This document shows positions 52,783 to 62,751 of a DNA stretch of 64,000 bases, one piece after another. Source of the stretch: Pseudovibrio brasiliensis. Lineage in GTDB: Bacteria > Pseudomonadota > Alphaproteobacteria > Rhizobiales > Stappiaceae. The position numbers and the translations under genes were made by a program. How positions within the stretch are numbered: position 1 is the first letter of the stretch; each line of letters starts with the position of its first letter. Under the pieces are notes generated by a model that searched no databases, was not told where the DNA came from, and saw only the letters and a list, made by a program, of their open reading frames with translations. Location: the NCBI RefSeq assembly GCF_018282095.1, contig NZ_CP074126.1, positions 4,438,341 through 4,502,340 on the forward strand. The letters run 5' to 3'.

Positions 52783-54607
52783 AATCCCGAATGATCTCCA
52801 AAAAGGCCGGACCAAAGCGTTCCAGTTTGGACTCGCCAACACCGGAGATCTTCAGCATTTCTTCAAGCCGCTGCGGACGTTCTACCGCCATTTCAATCAG
52901 AGTCTTATCGTTGAAGATCACATATGGCGGCACATTCCGCTCTCGCGCCAGCTCCATCCGCCGCGCACGGAGTTTCTCAAACAGCTCCTGATCCGCAATG
53001 TCTTCAATCTGAGCCCGCGCTGGCGTTTTAGCCCGGCGCTCCATCTTCGCAGAGTTGGCAAGCTGGTCCACCTTCAGCTCGATGGTTCGGCGTTCCTTCA
53101 AGAACTCCATGCCCAGCGCTGTCATCTTCAAAGCCCCATGCGCATCGTGATCAGCATAGATCAGGCCAGCAGCTAACAGTTGCCGGGCAATGGCGTTCCA
53201 TTTGATCTTGTCAAACTCACCCCCGATGTTGAACGTCGACAGCTGGTCATGCCCACGTGAAATGATCCGCTCATTTGCATTGCCAAGCAAAACATCAATC
53301 ACATAGTTCGCCCCGAAGCTTTGCCCCGTGCGCAAAATGCAGGAGAGCAGCTTCTGCGCGGCGATGGTGCCATCCATAGTCTTCGGCGGGTTGAGGCAGG
53401 TATCACAGTTGCCACAAGGCTCGCACTCATCCCCGAAGTAGCGCAGCAGAACAGAACGCCGGCAGGTCGCCGTTTCACAGTAAGCGAGGAAAGAGCGCAG
53501 CTTTTGCCGCTCAATCTGCTTCTGGTTCTCCGGCGCTTCACTCCGGTCGATCATCTGGTTCAGGAACACAACATCCTGCATGCCATAGACCAGCCACGCC
53601 TCTGACGGCAGGCCATCACGACCAGCGCGGCCCGTCTCCTGATAATAAGCCTCAATGTTCTTCGGCAAATCCAGATGCGCCACAAACCGCACGTTGGGCT
53701 TATCAATGCCCATCCCGAATGCGACGGTCGCCACCATGATCAGGCCTTCTTCCTTGATGAAGCGATCCTGATTGGCCTCCCGTACGGAATTATCAAAACC
53801 CGCATGGTAAGGCAGCGCATCAAAGCCCTCATCAACCAACCACGCAGCAGTCTCCTCTACTTTTTTGCGGGAAAGGCAATAGATGATGCCACTCTCACCA
53901 GCAGGCCGGTCCTTCAGAAAACGCCGCAATTGCTGTTTCGGGTTATGTTTGATGCCAACGGTGTAGGTGATGTTAGGCCGGTCAAACCCGGAGGAAATCA
54001 ATCGTGGCAGATTGAGACGCTCTTGAATGTCCTTCCGCGTCGGCTCATCCGCCGTTGCTGTCACTGCCAGACACGGCACGCCCTCAAGCTTGGCCCGAAC
54101 GTTGGTCAGCTCACGATACTCAGGGCGGAAATCGTGCCCCCACTGACTGATACAGTGCGCCTCATCAATCGCCAGCAACGCAATCAGGCCGCGCTGGTTC
54201 AATTCTTCCAGAAGAGAAACAAACTCAGGCCGCACCAACCGTTCTGGCGCCACATAAAGCAGATCCAACTCCCCAGCCCGCAAATCTCGATAGGCAGCCT
54301 GAATGTCTTCATAGGAAAGAGCAGAGTTGATGGACGTCGCCCGCACACCAAGTTCGCGCAGTGTCGCAATCTGGTCCTGCATCAGCGCAATCAGAGGAGA
54401 AACAACAATGCCCACCCCACGACGACACAAGGCAGGCACCTGATAACACAGAGACTTACCCGCGCCTGTTGGCATCAAAACGCAGCAGCTCTCGCCAGCC
54501 ATCACGCTATCAATCACAACCTGCTGATTGCCGCGAAACGCGTCGTAGCCAAATACTTTTTTCAGAACATCATTCGGTGAGGCAACAATATCTTGCGTGG
54601 GTGTCAT
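52781..54607 (-). CDS. recQ: ATP-dependent DNA helicase RecQ
   Basis: 608 residues from the ATG at 54607. Walker [30 protein letters not shown], helicase motifs IV-VI ([29 protein letters not shown]), RQC zinc cysteines ([22 protein letters not shown]), winged helix, and an HRDC domain ([29 protein letters not shown]). Acts in recombination and fork repair. A GTG at 54619 four codons earlier is possible; neither has a strong ribosome site. Confidence 0.95.
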   Translation of the reverse strand: MTPTQDIVASPNDVLKKVFGYDAFRGNQQVVIDSVMAGESCCVLMPTGAGKSLCYQVPALCRRGVGIVVSPLIALMQDQIATLRELGVRATSINSALSYEDIQAAYRDLRAGELDLLYVAPERLVRPEFVSLLEELNQRGLIALLAIDEAHCISQWGHDFRPEYRELTNVRAKLEGVPCLAVTATADEPTRKDIQERLNLPRLISSGFDRPNITYTVGIKHNPKQQLRRFLKDRPAGESGIIYCLSRKKVEETAAWLVDEGFDALPYHAGFDNSVREANQDRFIKEEGLIMVATVAFGMGIDKPNVRFVAHLDLPKNIEAYYQETGRAGRDGLPSEAWLVYGMQDVVFLNQMIDRSEAPENQKQIERQKLRSFLAYCETATCRRSVLLRYFGDECEPCGNCDTCLNPPKTMDGTIAAQKLLSCILRTGQSFGANYVIDVLLGNANERIISRGHDQLSTFNIGGEFDKIKWNAIARQLLAAGLIYADHDAHGALKMTALGMEFLKERRTIELKVDQLANSAKMERRAKTPARAQIEDIADQELFEKLRARRMELARERNVPPYVIFNDKTLIEMAVERPQRLEEMLKISGVGESKLERFGPAFLEIIRD

Positions 54608-54636
54608 GAGCAGCAGCACTTACCTAAGGAAAATGG

Positions 54637-54655
54637 AGAGGTAGCCTCTACCTCT
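54637..54655 (-). terminator. Hairpin between the DM13 gene and recQ
   Basis: AGAGGTAG and CTACCTCT (54637-54644, 54648-54655) around CCT. On the minus strand followed by CCATTTTCC. Either a weak terminator of the DM13 gene or a structure in the recQ leader. Confidence 0.45.
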
Positions 54656-54719
54656 ACCCTTCTGACCCTACCACGCAAGAACTATCTGCCACCCGGGCAC
54701 ATAAACTTCGGGCCTCTGA

Positions 54720-55190
54720 TCACCGGTACTTGGCTGCGGAGATGAACTCACCAAAGGTTTCGCACCAGACCAGCACGGTGTTGTACTTCTCGATATCAAC
54801 GCCCTCCGGCACATCCAGCAGGAAGCCATCGAAGGTTTTAACATCACCAATCAGCACAGAGTTGTCTTTGACCGGCAGGAACTCATCTTCATGCTCAACG
54901 AACTCAGGAACCAGATAAACCTTGTAATCCGGCCCCGGAGCAAGACGGCCCTGATGAACGATCATCTCTGGAGAGATACTCACCTTGCCCTCACCCCAAT
55001 GCAGGAAGTCACTACCACGCTGGTCGCGGCTGAACTCCGCAGTGTACTGCGCGTTCTGAGCTTTCTGCTCCAGTACAGCAGTTTCAGGAGAATCCGGAGC
55101 TGTCAGGATCGGCAGGAAATAGACCCCAAGCGCAAAGCCAACAGCCAGCACCACGGTGTGCGAAACGAGCAATGCAACAAAACGGATCAT
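54720..55190 (-). CDS. DM13 domain-containing membrane-anchored protein
   Basis: 156 residues. N-terminal anchor VALLVSHTVVLAVGFALGVYFLPIL (about 4-28), then a DM13 domain (about 60-156): APGPDYKVYLVP, NSVLIGDVKTFDGFLLDVPEGVDIEKYNTVLVWCETFGEFISAAKYR. The single Cys in VLVWCETF is conserved in DM13, a domain proposed to take part in redox or electron transfer outside the cytosol. Real function unknown. Confidence 0.85.
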   Translation of the reverse strand: MIRFVALLVSHTVVLAVGFALGVYFLPILTAPDSPETAVLEQKAQNAQYTAEFSRDQRGSDFLHWGEGKVSISPEMIVHQGRLAPGPDYKVYLVPEFVEHEDEFLPVKDNSVLIGDVKTFDGFLLDVPEGVDIEKYNTVLVWCETFGEFISAAKYR

Positions 55191-55558
55191 AAGAGTTCTC
55201 TCAGTCTACAGGTCAAAATCACTTGATCACAAAAGCGATCACTTCAATTTGTCTAACAACCATGCGTTGGGAAGGCAACAAACCTACCCCTTTGTAATCA
55301 ATCCCAAAATCTCAAAACACTGTGAGATGTCGTGAAAGCACTGCTCCCACCCAAAGAACATACATTTCTCATCCTTCAGGCTAACCACCGAGAAGAAAAA
55401 CCAAGCAAATACAGTGAGTTAAATTTCACAGGCTCACCACAACACCCCGGCTCTCCACCCATTTCAGCCAAATATGCAGACTTAACATTTATCAAGTAGA
55501 AATACCTAAATCCTGTTTAATCTCAGCCTTTTAACCCCCTAGGACAAAAGGCCTAATT
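55191..55558. other. Non-coding region before the truncated haemoglobin gene
   Basis: 368 bases, AT-rich, between divergent DM13 and haemoglobin genes. A small dyad TCTCA/TGAGA lies at 55310-55327. I see no gene, repeat or convincing promoter. Confidence 0.5.
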
Positions 55559-55927
55559 ATGAGTAACAAGACTTTGTACGAACGCCTCGGCGGCTATGAC
55601 GCAATTTCTGCGGTCGTCGATAACCTGCTCCCTCGCCTACAAAATGATGACCTCCTCGCACGGTTCTGGCAGAACCGCGGTGAAGATGGGATCGCACGCG
55701 AAAAGCAGCTGCTGATTGATTATCTCGCCAACAGCGCAGGCGGACCTCTCTATTACACCGGCCGCGATATGGTCCTCACCCACAAAGGCATGGGCATCAC
55801 CGAAGCCGACTGGGAGGCCTTCCTCGGCCACCTTAAAGCCACACTGGAATCCTTCAGCCTACCTGAGGCTGAGTTCAACGATACCGTCGGGTTCGTCAGC
55901 AGCCTGAAAGAAGAAATTCTGGTTTAA
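55559..55927 (+). CDS. Group 1 truncated haemoglobin
   Basis: 122 residues. LYERLGGYDAISAVVDNLLPRL (helix A/B), FWQNRG, and the proximal His75 in MVLTHKGMGI; TGRDM before it is family-typical. Usually binds oxygen or NO at a haem in the cytosol; NO detoxification or oxygen buffering are common roles. Start ATG 55559 with AAAAGG upstream. Single gene. Confidence 0.9.
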   Translation: MSNKTLYERLGGYDAISAVVDNLLPRLQNDDLLARFWQNRGEDGIAREKQLLIDYLANSAGGPLYYTGRDMVLTHKGMGITEADWEAFLGHLKATLESFSLPEAEFNDTVGFVSSLKEEILV

Positions 55928-56090
55928 CACGCCAGATCATTCCCAAACCAAACATCCCAGCATCTCCCGGGACACAGCAACATCAGCTCCAGCCGGGCGA
56001 TGCTTTCTGCACATTTGACTTAGCGGCAGCTTTACCTCACTGTCTAAAGCAACTCATTTTCTGCTTATTGCGACACCCAAAAGTTTCATC

Positions 56091-56948
56091 ATGCCGCTTT
56101 CATTGAGTGCTTATCTTATTCTCGGCCTTGCCATTGCAAGCGTCCCCATCATCACCCAGCCACGGGTGCCACTTGCCTTATTCGCGCTCTCTCTGATTTT
56201 AGCCGTGATCGCAGGCATATTGGACACAACAGGCCTCCTACTCGTCCTCAGCTGGGCCGTGGTCAGTGCCTTCCTCTTCAAGCAAAAACACCCTGTTTGG
56301 CTCTATTATGTAATGGTCGCCCTGTTGCTGCTGGCAGGCCATCTCGTCATGAAGCACGAAGCTCCTGGCTTTCACAATCTGCAGGTTCTCTCTGATGTGA
56401 AGACCAGCTCGGATGCGGTGCCATACTCGCTGTATCTGAACTTCGATAAGGCCGCGCTCGGCTTCCTGCTGTTCCTCTTCGCCGCCCCGCGCATGCGCTC
56501 AGCAAAAGAATGGCTCCGCAGCCTACGCATTACACTATTGTTCTTCATCCCCACAGCAGCCGTCCTCATAGGCACAACCTACGCCGCCGGACTGGTGGTG
56601 TTCGACCCCAAACTGGTATCTTTCCTGCCAGTCTGGATGTTTGCCAACCTGCTGTTCACCTGCGTGGCAGAAGAAGCATTCTTCCGCCAGTTCATCATGG
56701 GCCAGATCATGGAGAAGCTGGGGCGCAGTTTCTGGGCAGGCACCGCCGCTTTAGTGATCTCTTCCCTGCACTTCGCCTATTACCATCTGGAAGGCGGCCT
56801 ACCATACGCAGCCTTCTCCTTCGTCGCAGGTCTGTTCTACGGAGCCACCTTCTGGAAATCAGGCCGCGTAGAAGCCGCCATCACCGTCCACTTCCTCGTC
56901 AACCTCGCCCACATCCTCTTCTTCACCTACCCCATGCTGGCAAAGTAA
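56091..56948 (+). CDS. CPBP family intramembrane metalloprotease
   Basis: 285 residues with eight or so membrane helices. Abi/CPBP motifs: EEAFFRQFIMGQI (EExxxR, about 200), SSLHFAYYHLEGG (FxxxH-like), and VHFLVNLAHI (HxxxN/B). Similar to Rce1/CAAX-type proteases. Substrate unknown; in bacteria some relate to bacteriocin immunity or maturation, for which there is no local evidence. No clear Shine-Dalgarno. Confidence 0.87.
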   Translation: MPLSLSAYLILGLAIASVPIITQPRVPLALFALSLILAVIAGILDTTGLLLVLSWAVVSAFLFKQKHPVWLYYVMVALLLLAGHLVMKHEAPGFHNLQVLSDVKTSSDAVPYSLYLNFDKAALGFLLFLFAAPRMRSAKEWLRSLRITLLFFIPTAAVLIGTTYAAGLVVFDPKLVSFLPVWMFANLLFTCVAEEAFFRQFIMGQIMEKLGRSFWAGTAALVISSLHFAYYHLEGGLPYAAFSFVAGLFYGATFWKSGRVEAAITVHFLVNLAHILFFTYPMLAK

Positions 56949-57057
56949 GGCACACCAAACACCATGATACCTTTTCCGTAAGGGAATGCTGCTAAGCATT
57001 GCTGTGTAACGAGCTCGCCCCTCAAGGAGCAGAGCTATCTCGGCAAAGGGTTGTTGA

Positions 57058-58338
57058 ATGTCCAGATCACAACAGAGACTGCCACCCCGCTCAATCATCG
57101 CAGCAGCGAGTGGCAATGTTCTGGAGTGGTACGACTTCACGGTCTACGGCTTCCTCACCGCCACGTTGGCCACCCAGTTCTTCCCGCTAGAAAACCGGGT
57201 TGCCTCCGTCCTCTCTACATTCGCTGTGCTGGCTGTCGGTTATGCGGCACGGCCTATCGGCAGTGTCATCTTCGGCCATATCGGAGACCGCATCGGCAGA
57301 AAAGCAGCCATGATGATCTCTGTCTTGCTGATGGGCGGCGGCTCCCTCGCCATTGCGCTGCTGCCCACATTTCATCAGATCGGCATCGCCGCAGCTGTTC
57401 TTCTGGTCCTGATCAGGATCATTCAGGGCATAGCCGTGGCCGGAGAATACACCGCTTCCGGCGTTCTACTGGTAGAACAGGCTGAGCCAGAACGCCGCGC
57501 ACTCACAGGCGCATGGATAGCCTGCGCCATGATCTCCGGTTGTCTCATCGGCTCAGCAGTCCCCGCTGGCATCAGCATCCTGCTCACTGCTGATCAAATG
57601 GCAGACTGGGGATGGCGCGTAGCTTTTGCATTCGGCACACTGGTCGCCCTCTTCAGCGCAATCATCAGGCGGCATATCACTGACACTGTGCTGGTCAAAA
57701 ACCAGGCGGATCAAGGCTCGCCAGTCTGGCAAAGCCTGCGAGATCATTCCGCCTTGATCGGCCAGATGATTCTTCTTCTCATCCCAACAGCGGTGATCTA
57801 CTTCGTGATTTACGTCTACGCGGTCTCATATCTGAGCGCTGATCCAAACTTTGGTTCTTCAGCAGCACTCAATGTCACAACACTTAATCTGGTCGTGATG
57901 GCCCTGTTCATTCCTGTATGCGGACTTGCGGCGGATCGGTTCGGTTTGCGGCCTGCTTTTATGGCAGGAGCTATTGCAACGTTCATTCTGGCAGGCCCCT
58001 GCTGGTGGCTCATGCTCCGCCCAGACACGGCTTCGGTCTTTCTCGGTCAGTTCGGTCTGACCCTGACAAGCACAGTCGGCTGGGCCCTCTCCATCACCGC
58101 TCTCACCTTGATGGCCCCGGATAATCTGCGCTGCAGCGTAGTCGCTCTGGGATATAATCTGAGCATGGCCCTCTTTGGCGGCACCACCCCAATCGTCGCC
58201 ACCTATCTGGTGAACCAGACAGGCAGAGACTACGCCCCCGTCTACTACATCCTCCTCGCCGTCCTCGTCTCCATCCCCATCATCTGGCGCCTCCCCAAAC
58301 TCATCGCCACCACACGACTGAAGAACGCTTTGGCATAA
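57058..58338 (+). CDS. MFS transporter, metabolite:H+ symporter (MHS/ProP-like)
   Basis: 426 residues, 12 helices. IIAAASGNVLEWYDFTVYGFLTATLATQFFP is the MHS signature (EWYDF), followed by motif A FGHIGDRIGRKAAMM and RIIQGIAVAGEYTASGVLLVEQA. Relatives import proline, betaine, dicarboxylates or shikimate with protons. Substrate not readable. AAAGGG 8 bases before the ATG. Confidence 0.9.
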   Translation: MSRSQQRLPPRSIIAAASGNVLEWYDFTVYGFLTATLATQFFPLENRVASVLSTFAVLAVGYAARPIGSVIFGHIGDRIGRKAAMMISVLLMGGGSLAIALLPTFHQIGIAAAVLLVLIRIIQGIAVAGEYTASGVLLVEQAEPERRALTGAWIACAMISGCLIGSAVPAGISILLTADQMADWGWRVAFAFGTLVALFSAIIRRHITDTVLVKNQADQGSPVWQSLRDHSALIGQMILLLIPTAVIYFVIYVYAVSYLSADPNFGSSAALNVTTLNLVVMALFIPVCGLAADRFGLRPAFMAGAIATFILAGPCWWLMLRPDTASVFLGQFGLTLTSTVGWALSITALTLMAPDNLRCSVVALGYNLSMALFGGTTPIVATYLVNQTGRDYAPVYYILLAVLVSIPIIWRLPKLIATTRLKNALA

Positions 58339-58427
58339 CGTTCAGCCCCACGTGATTGAGCGAGCCCCCTATTGAAAAAAGCAACGTATTAAGCTGAAAA
58401 CACGCCGCTCATCAAAGGGATGCTTTC

Positions 58428-58485
58428 TCCTATTTGATAGGAAGATAGACAACTCTGTAACGCGTACATTACCATCACTGTAATG
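58428..58485 (+). promoter_or_regulatory. Two dyads upstream of the cystathionine-lyase-like gene
   Basis: TCCTAT-TTG-ATAGGA at 58428-58442 and CATTAC-N7-GTAATG at 58467-58485. Both are perfect and lie 85-145 bases before the ATG at 58571. Candidate operators; no regulator is adjacent. Confidence 0.4.
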
Positions 58486-58570
58486 ACCGTTGAGCCCCCC
58501 TCATGAAGGCCAGCATAAACAACATCTCAGTGCGGAACGCGCGCTGATACGATCCAATGGGAGAATCCGC

Positions 58571-59704
58571 ATGACACAACGCACTTCACCAAACATGGGC
58601 GAGTTCCTGCATCTGCGCGGTCAGAACCTGTCTAAGGGTGAGCCGATTGCGTTACCGCTCGTACAGAGCTCCATGTACCATCTTCCAGGATTGCCCGAAG
58701 ACTTCCCAAACTACGGTCGTGTCAGCAACCCAACATGGACCCAGCTGGAACATGCTCTTGCCCATCTCGAAGTAGCACCTTGCCTTTGCTTCCCATCCGG
58801 CATGGCAGCAATTTCTGCAGCCCTCTTCGCAACGCTCAAAGCAGGTGATCGATTGCTGGTCCCGGCAGATGGCTACTATGTAACCCGCATCCTCTCCAGC
58901 CAGTTTCTCGCAAAGTTTGGCGTTGAAGTCGTTGAGCGCGACACCGCGGAGTTTACTGAAGGCGGCTTTGATGGGTTTAGCGTTGTGTTTCTGGAAACGC
59001 CCTCAAATCCGGGCCTCGATCTACTGGATATGTCAGCAATAGCATCTGCCGTACGCGATGCAGGTGGTATCACTATCTGTGACAACACAACCCTGACGCC
59101 GCTTGGACAGCGCCCACTGGATTACGGGGTCGATATCGTTGTTTCCTCAGACACCAAATCCATGGCAGGTCATTCAGATGCTCTGATGGGCCATGTCGCC
59201 ACTCGAAATCCTGAGATCTTCAATGCTGTCGAAGAGTGGCGCAAGTTTTCCGGCTGCATTCCCGGCCCACAAGAAGCATGGCTGTTGCATCGTGGTCTGG
59301 AAACGCTGGATGTACGTTATGATCGGATGTGTACGTCAGCAGCCCTTCTGGCAGAACGCCTTGCAAATCACCCTGCTGTCAAATCCATCCGCTTCCCGGG
59401 CTTGGAAAACGACCCGGCCCATGCACTGGCCAAAACCCAACAAATACGTTTTGGTTTCCTCATCTCCTTCACCCTCGAAACTGAAGCTCAGGCTGAAGAG
59501 TTCATCAACTCATGTGCACTCCTGCGCCCTACGACCTCCTTTGGTGGAGTGCACAGCTCAGCAGAACGCCGCGCCCGCTGGGGAGATGCAGTAGATCCCG
59601 CCTTCATCCGTTTGTCCGTAGGATGTGAGCCAGTAGAAGAACTCTGGCAAGCCTTCTCAGAAGCCTTGGAGCGGGTCTCAAAAGAGCCAACAGTCAGTTC
59701 ATGA
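58571..59704 (+). CDS. Cystathionine gamma-lyase family PLP enzyme
   Basis: 377 residues from the ATG at 58571 (GGGAGA 7 bases upstream; the frame from 58490 has no such site). Cys/Met-metabolism PLP fold: YGRVSNPTWTQLEHALAHLE, FPSGMAAISAALFATLKAGDRLL, FLETPSNPGLDLLDM, CDNTTLTPLGQRPLDYG and the PLP-lysine SSDTKSMAGHSDALMGH (about residue 198). C-terminal FGGVHSSAERRARWGD. Likely lyase on cystathionine or a related thioether; exact reaction uncertain. Confidence 0.87.
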   Translation: MTQRTSPNMGEFLHLRGQNLSKGEPIALPLVQSSMYHLPGLPEDFPNYGRVSNPTWTQLEHALAHLEVAPCLCFPSGMAAISAALFATLKAGDRLLVPADGYYVTRILSSQFLAKFGVEVVERDTAEFTEGGFDGFSVVFLETPSNPGLDLLDMSAIASAVRDAGGITICDNTTLTPLGQRPLDYGVDIVVSSDTKSMAGHSDALMGHVATRNPEIFNAVEEWRKFSGCIPGPQEAWLLHRGLETLDVRYDRMCTSAALLAERLANHPAVKSIRFPGLENDPAHALAKTQQIRFGFLISFTLETEAQAEEFINSCALLRPTTSFGGVHSSAERRARWGDAVDPAFIRLSVGCEPVEELWQAFSEALERVSKEPTVSS

Positions 59705-59819
59705 CGTCAGCCTTTTAGGCGGCTCAAATGCAATCTGGTCTTCGCTGTCGAACGAACCACGAGTAAAAGACAGCGAAGAAACCTCCAATCCAGCAAATCC
59801 TGACTGGGGGAGTCAGCGC

Positions 59820-61061
59820 CTACCCATAATCCAAAGCCCGAATGTCCGGTTGGCGCCAGAGGAGGAAGATGAGGCCCAACGCGATGGCGAAGCAGGTGAT
59901 GCCGGCAATGAACACGCCATGGATGTTGGCTGTCATCAACGAGGCACCGGCAATAGCAAGTATGAACTGACCACCTGTCGAGCTTGAAATGGTGATGCCC
60001 ATAATCCAGCCTTGCTCGCTCTCATCAACGGCAGCAGAAAACAGCGAAAACATAAGCGGCAGGGTCAATGCAAAGGCCGCAACAATGGGCACTGTCAGGA
60101 AGTAAGACAGCCACGCCACGTCGTTCACAGTAAAGACCAGCAGCCCAACGCCCATCACAGTCACGCTCACAACAATGGTCGCCACCTTCGAAAACCGCTG
60201 CGATATTGGCCCCACCAAAAGCGAACTGACTAGCGCCAGAACCGATCCGAAAATGATCATGAGAATGCTGTTCTGCAGGGTATCGAATCCAAAGCGCAGC
60301 ACCATGTAGTTGTTGAGGTAAATGTAAAAGGCACTCAGCCCCACCTCTACAAAGAGAAACACAGCACACAGCTTCAGGATCGTTGGCCTTGAATGCGCCC
60401 GCCATAGCACGAGAAACACCTCCGAGAGGCCAAAATCAATCTTGCGCCGCGTCTGGTTTGTCTCCTCAAAGAAAATGATGATCAGAACAATGTTGATCAG
60501 GATCAGCACCAGCGCCGCGTAAAAAGGCAGTTCCAGCGACGCATAGCTGCCCATGATCGAGGGATCACTGAGCGTTCCTGCAAACAGCGGTCCGATGATC
60601 AAGCCAAGAGCAATGGCCGCAGTCACATATCCCATATTCCGGTTTCTCTCGGCACTCGTGGTGCTGAGATCAACAAGGGCAGCCTGCGCAATTGGCTGAT
60701 TGCCAGCAGAAAACCCGGTAATTGCACGCGCCAACACCAACAATGGCAGATTGGACCAAAGCAGCGCAACAACAGCCAGCCCATATCCAAACAAGGCACC
60801 AAACAGGCAAACAAGAATGGCCTTCTTACGTCCGATATAGTCTGAAAGCTTGGAGATATAAGCGCCACCAAAAAACCAGCTGATGTAGAACGCCGCCGTT
60901 AAAAGGCTGAAATCAATCTCCCGGATTGCAAGGGAATCTCCACGAGGAACAAAGGTGCTGCCCGGCACCATCACGAGGGTGTTGACGATCGGAAAGATCA
61001 TCCCCTGTCCCATAACATCCACGAGGACAAGGAGAAGCAATGCAAATCGAGACCAACCCAT
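59820..61061 (-). CDS. MFS transporter (drug:H+ antiporter-like)
   Basis: 413 residues from the ATG at 61061 (GAAAGG upstream; the frame begins at GTG 61085). Twelve helices; motif A SKLSDYIGRKKAILVCLFGAL, LARAITGFSAGNQPIAQAALVDLSTTSAERNRNMGYVTAAIALGLIIGPLFAGTLSD (motif C-like antiporter segment). Similar in layout to TetA-type exporters but includes a charged central loop (EETNQTRRKIDFGLSE). Substrate unknown. Confidence 0.88.
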   Translation of the reverse strand: MGWSRFALLLLVLVDVMGQGMIFPIVNTLVMVPGSTFVPRGDSLAIREIDFSLLTAAFYISWFFGGAYISKLSDYIGRKKAILVCLFGALFGYGLAVVALLWSNLPLLVLARAITGFSAGNQPIAQAALVDLSTTSAERNRNMGYVTAAIALGLIIGPLFAGTLSDPSIMGSYASLELPFYAALVLILINIVLIIIFFEETNQTRRKIDFGLSEVFLVLWRAHSRPTILKLCAVFLFVEVGLSAFYIYLNNYMVLRFGFDTLQNSILMIIFGSVLALVSSLLVGPISQRFSKVATIVVSVTVMGVGLLVFTVNDVAWLSYFLTVPIVAAFALTLPLMFSLFSAAVDESEQGWIMGITISSSTGGQFILAIAGASLMTANIHGVFIAGITCFAIALGLIFLLWRQPDIRALDYG

Positions 61062-61139
61062 CGCTTCACGCCTTTCGCGCTTCACATCATCAAATGTACC
61101 CCAGAGACACCAGAACCCTCAGAGAGCGTAACTGCCAGA

Positions 61140-61544
61140 TCACTCGACCACACGCAGATGCTTTTTCTTTTCAAGCACTTTGAGCACGTTGGCCAGATCG
61201 TGGCCGCGTTTGAGGATCATGCCACCGGCACCGACAACACAGTAGGCGCCTTGCTTGCGGGCAAGTTTGGGGTCTTTTTCAATTCGGTAAAGCGGCATTT
61301 CGCTGGAGCGGCGGAAGATGGCGAAGATCGCCTTGTCTGTTCCGTGGCCGATGGCGTAATCACGCCATTCACCACTGGCAACCATGCGCCCGTATAGCCT
61401 GAGGATCTGATCGAGTTCCGTTCGATGAAAAGCAACAATCGGTTTCGGGAGGTTCGGTTTTCGTTTAACGGCAGCGCTGTTGGAGCCACCATCAAGAGAG
61501 CGAACGCTCCCCGACACTATTGCAATATCATCCCCTTCACTCAT
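61140..61544 (-). CDS. DUF2794 domain-containing protein
   Basis: 134 residues. PIVAFHRTELDQILRLYGRMVASGEWRDYAIGHGTDKAIFAIFRRSSEMPLYRIEKDPKLARKQGAYCVVGAGGMILKRGHDL is the DUF2794 core, restricted to Alphaproteobacteria. Function unknown; the N-terminal 30 residues look disordered. GGGAGG 6 bases before the ATG at 61544. Confidence 0.9.
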   Translation of the reverse strand: MSEGDDIAIVSGSVRSLDGGSNSAAVKRKPNLPKPIVAFHRTELDQILRLYGRMVASGEWRDYAIGHGTDKAIFAIFRRSSEMPLYRIEKDPKLARKQGAYCVVGAGGMILKRGHDLANVLKVLEKKKHLRVVE

Positions 61545-62016
61545 GAAGGCCTCCCGCGTTCAGATCCTGTGGTCAGGCATCCGCTGGAAAGACGAAGCTC
61601 AGCTCCCTCATCCGCGTTTGCACCGGGGCAATCTGGTTGAGCACGCAGCGTGATTTTGGAAATCCGCGACACGCTTCAAGCCATCGACAAACCCATTTTA
61701 CCACATAGTCCGTCCATCCTGCGGCAAAGCCTGAAAGAACGCAAGTCAGGCACTTTTTGTTGCCCGGCAAAGGTACCCCTCAGAATTCGGAGTACACGCT
61801 AAAATTGTCACAGTAGTTTCTCTATTTCGCCCCAATTGGGTCATTGAGGAGCCACGAATGCCAGCCAAATTATCGTTGTTGCCCAAGCAGGTTCGGTTCT
61901 GTGGAGCTGTGGTGATGACTCTCACCCCTACCCCCCATTGACCCACTCGTCACAGTGCTGAAGGAGAACCGAACCGCTTCCCCCTACAACTTATTGCTGC
62001 GAGAAATCACTGGATC
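61545..62016. other. Long intergenic region upstream of DUF2794
   Basis: 472 bases. Contains one candidate small ORF at 61858-61941 with a good ribosome site. Longer frames on the minus strand (61573-61770, 61746-61946) lack ribosome sites and have improbable composition. No RNA gene recognised. Confidence 0.5.
61858..61941 (+). CDS. Candidate 27-residue small protein or leader peptide
   Basis: ATG at 61858 preceded by GAGGAG at a 6-base spacing. It encodes a basic/hydrophobic 27-residue peptide (MPAKLSLLPKQVRFCGAVV, then MTLTPTPH). The run of Thr/Pro codons just before the stop could stall ribosomes. No downstream plus-strand gene is close, so a leader role lacks a target; it could be a free small protein or chance. 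Confidence 0.35.
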   Translation: MPAKLSLLPKQVRFCGAVVMTLTPTPH

Positions 62017-62616
62017 TTAATCAGTGAGGCCGAGGGAAAGACCACCACCTCCAAGTAGTTTTGGCTGGCTTGTACAATCCCATATGCCCGCCAGAAGACC
62101 GGCAGCATCGCGCGCCAGCTTGTTCGCGTCCTTGGCAGAGCGCGCATCCACGTAGCCAATGTGACAGGTCTTGCCCTGCCCCAGCTGCGTGATCACCAGC
62201 ACCTGCCCACGATAAAACCCATCCGCATCCGCTTTTTCAGCCCCCGCAACATCCGCCGGAATGTCCGTGTGCCACCGCAAAATGGTCGCCACCGGCTCCC
62301 CATCTTCCAGCACCCACTCGATGGTGGTGCCGAGCCGGTTCCACGGGCTCAGGCCCTGCGTGGCAGCAGGCTCGTCCTGCGCCGTATCACCAAAACTGAC
62401 GAAGAACCGCAGGTCGCCTTCAGCCACATACACGGGGATACCGTTATACCCCTGACACATCCACACGGCAGAGCCTTCTACACTATCAGAGGTCACGTCC
62501 TGAAGCTCGCAAGTCTCGTTCAAATCCAGGGTGGAATAAACACTCTCAGCCCAAGCCTGACTGCACATAAAAATTCCGGTCATGGCAACAATGAGGAACT
62601 GAAAATTCTTCAACAT
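62017..62616 (-). CDS. Exported protein of unknown function
   Basis: 199 residues. Signal peptide (FQFLIVAMTGIFMCSQAWAE, cut after AWA). The mature part has four cysteines that could pair (CELQ, WMCQGY, KTCHIGY, WDCTSQ) and a beta-rich look: AVWMCQGYNGIPVYVAEGDLRFFVSFG, WVLEDGEPVATILRW, GQVLVITQLGQGKTCHIGYVDARSAKDANKLARDAAGLL. The layout is that of a common alphaproteobacterial periplasmic family without a known role. Convergent with no neighbour; transcribed away from ppa. Confidence 0.75.
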   Translation of the reverse strand: MLKNFQFLIVAMTGIFMCSQAWAESVYSTLDLNETCELQDVTSDSVEGSAVWMCQGYNGIPVYVAEGDLRFFVSFGDTAQDEPAATQGLSPWNRLGTTIEWVLEDGEPVATILRWHTDIPADVAGAEKADADGFYRGQVLVITQLGQGKTCHIGYVDARSAKDANKLARDAAGLLAGIWDCTSQPKLLGGGGLSLGLTD

Positions 62617-62751
62617 TAAGCACCCACTTATCCCAGAGTTATTCGTCAGAAATTACTTGGACGAATTACGCAAGCTCAACAGCGAAATATATCTTGCAAG
62701 ACGCCGGTGCCCCTGTAATACAGGCAGCAAATGAAATTGGAGTATACATAA

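Noticed and set aside
53675-54580. 301-codon plus-strand frame
   Set aside because: Antisense to recQ; Arg/Gln/Asn-rich without domain.
61573-61946. Two overlapping minus-strand frames of about 65 codons
   Set aside because: No Shine-Dalgarno, Cys/Trp/Arg-rich composition, overlap each other and the better plus-strand small ORF.
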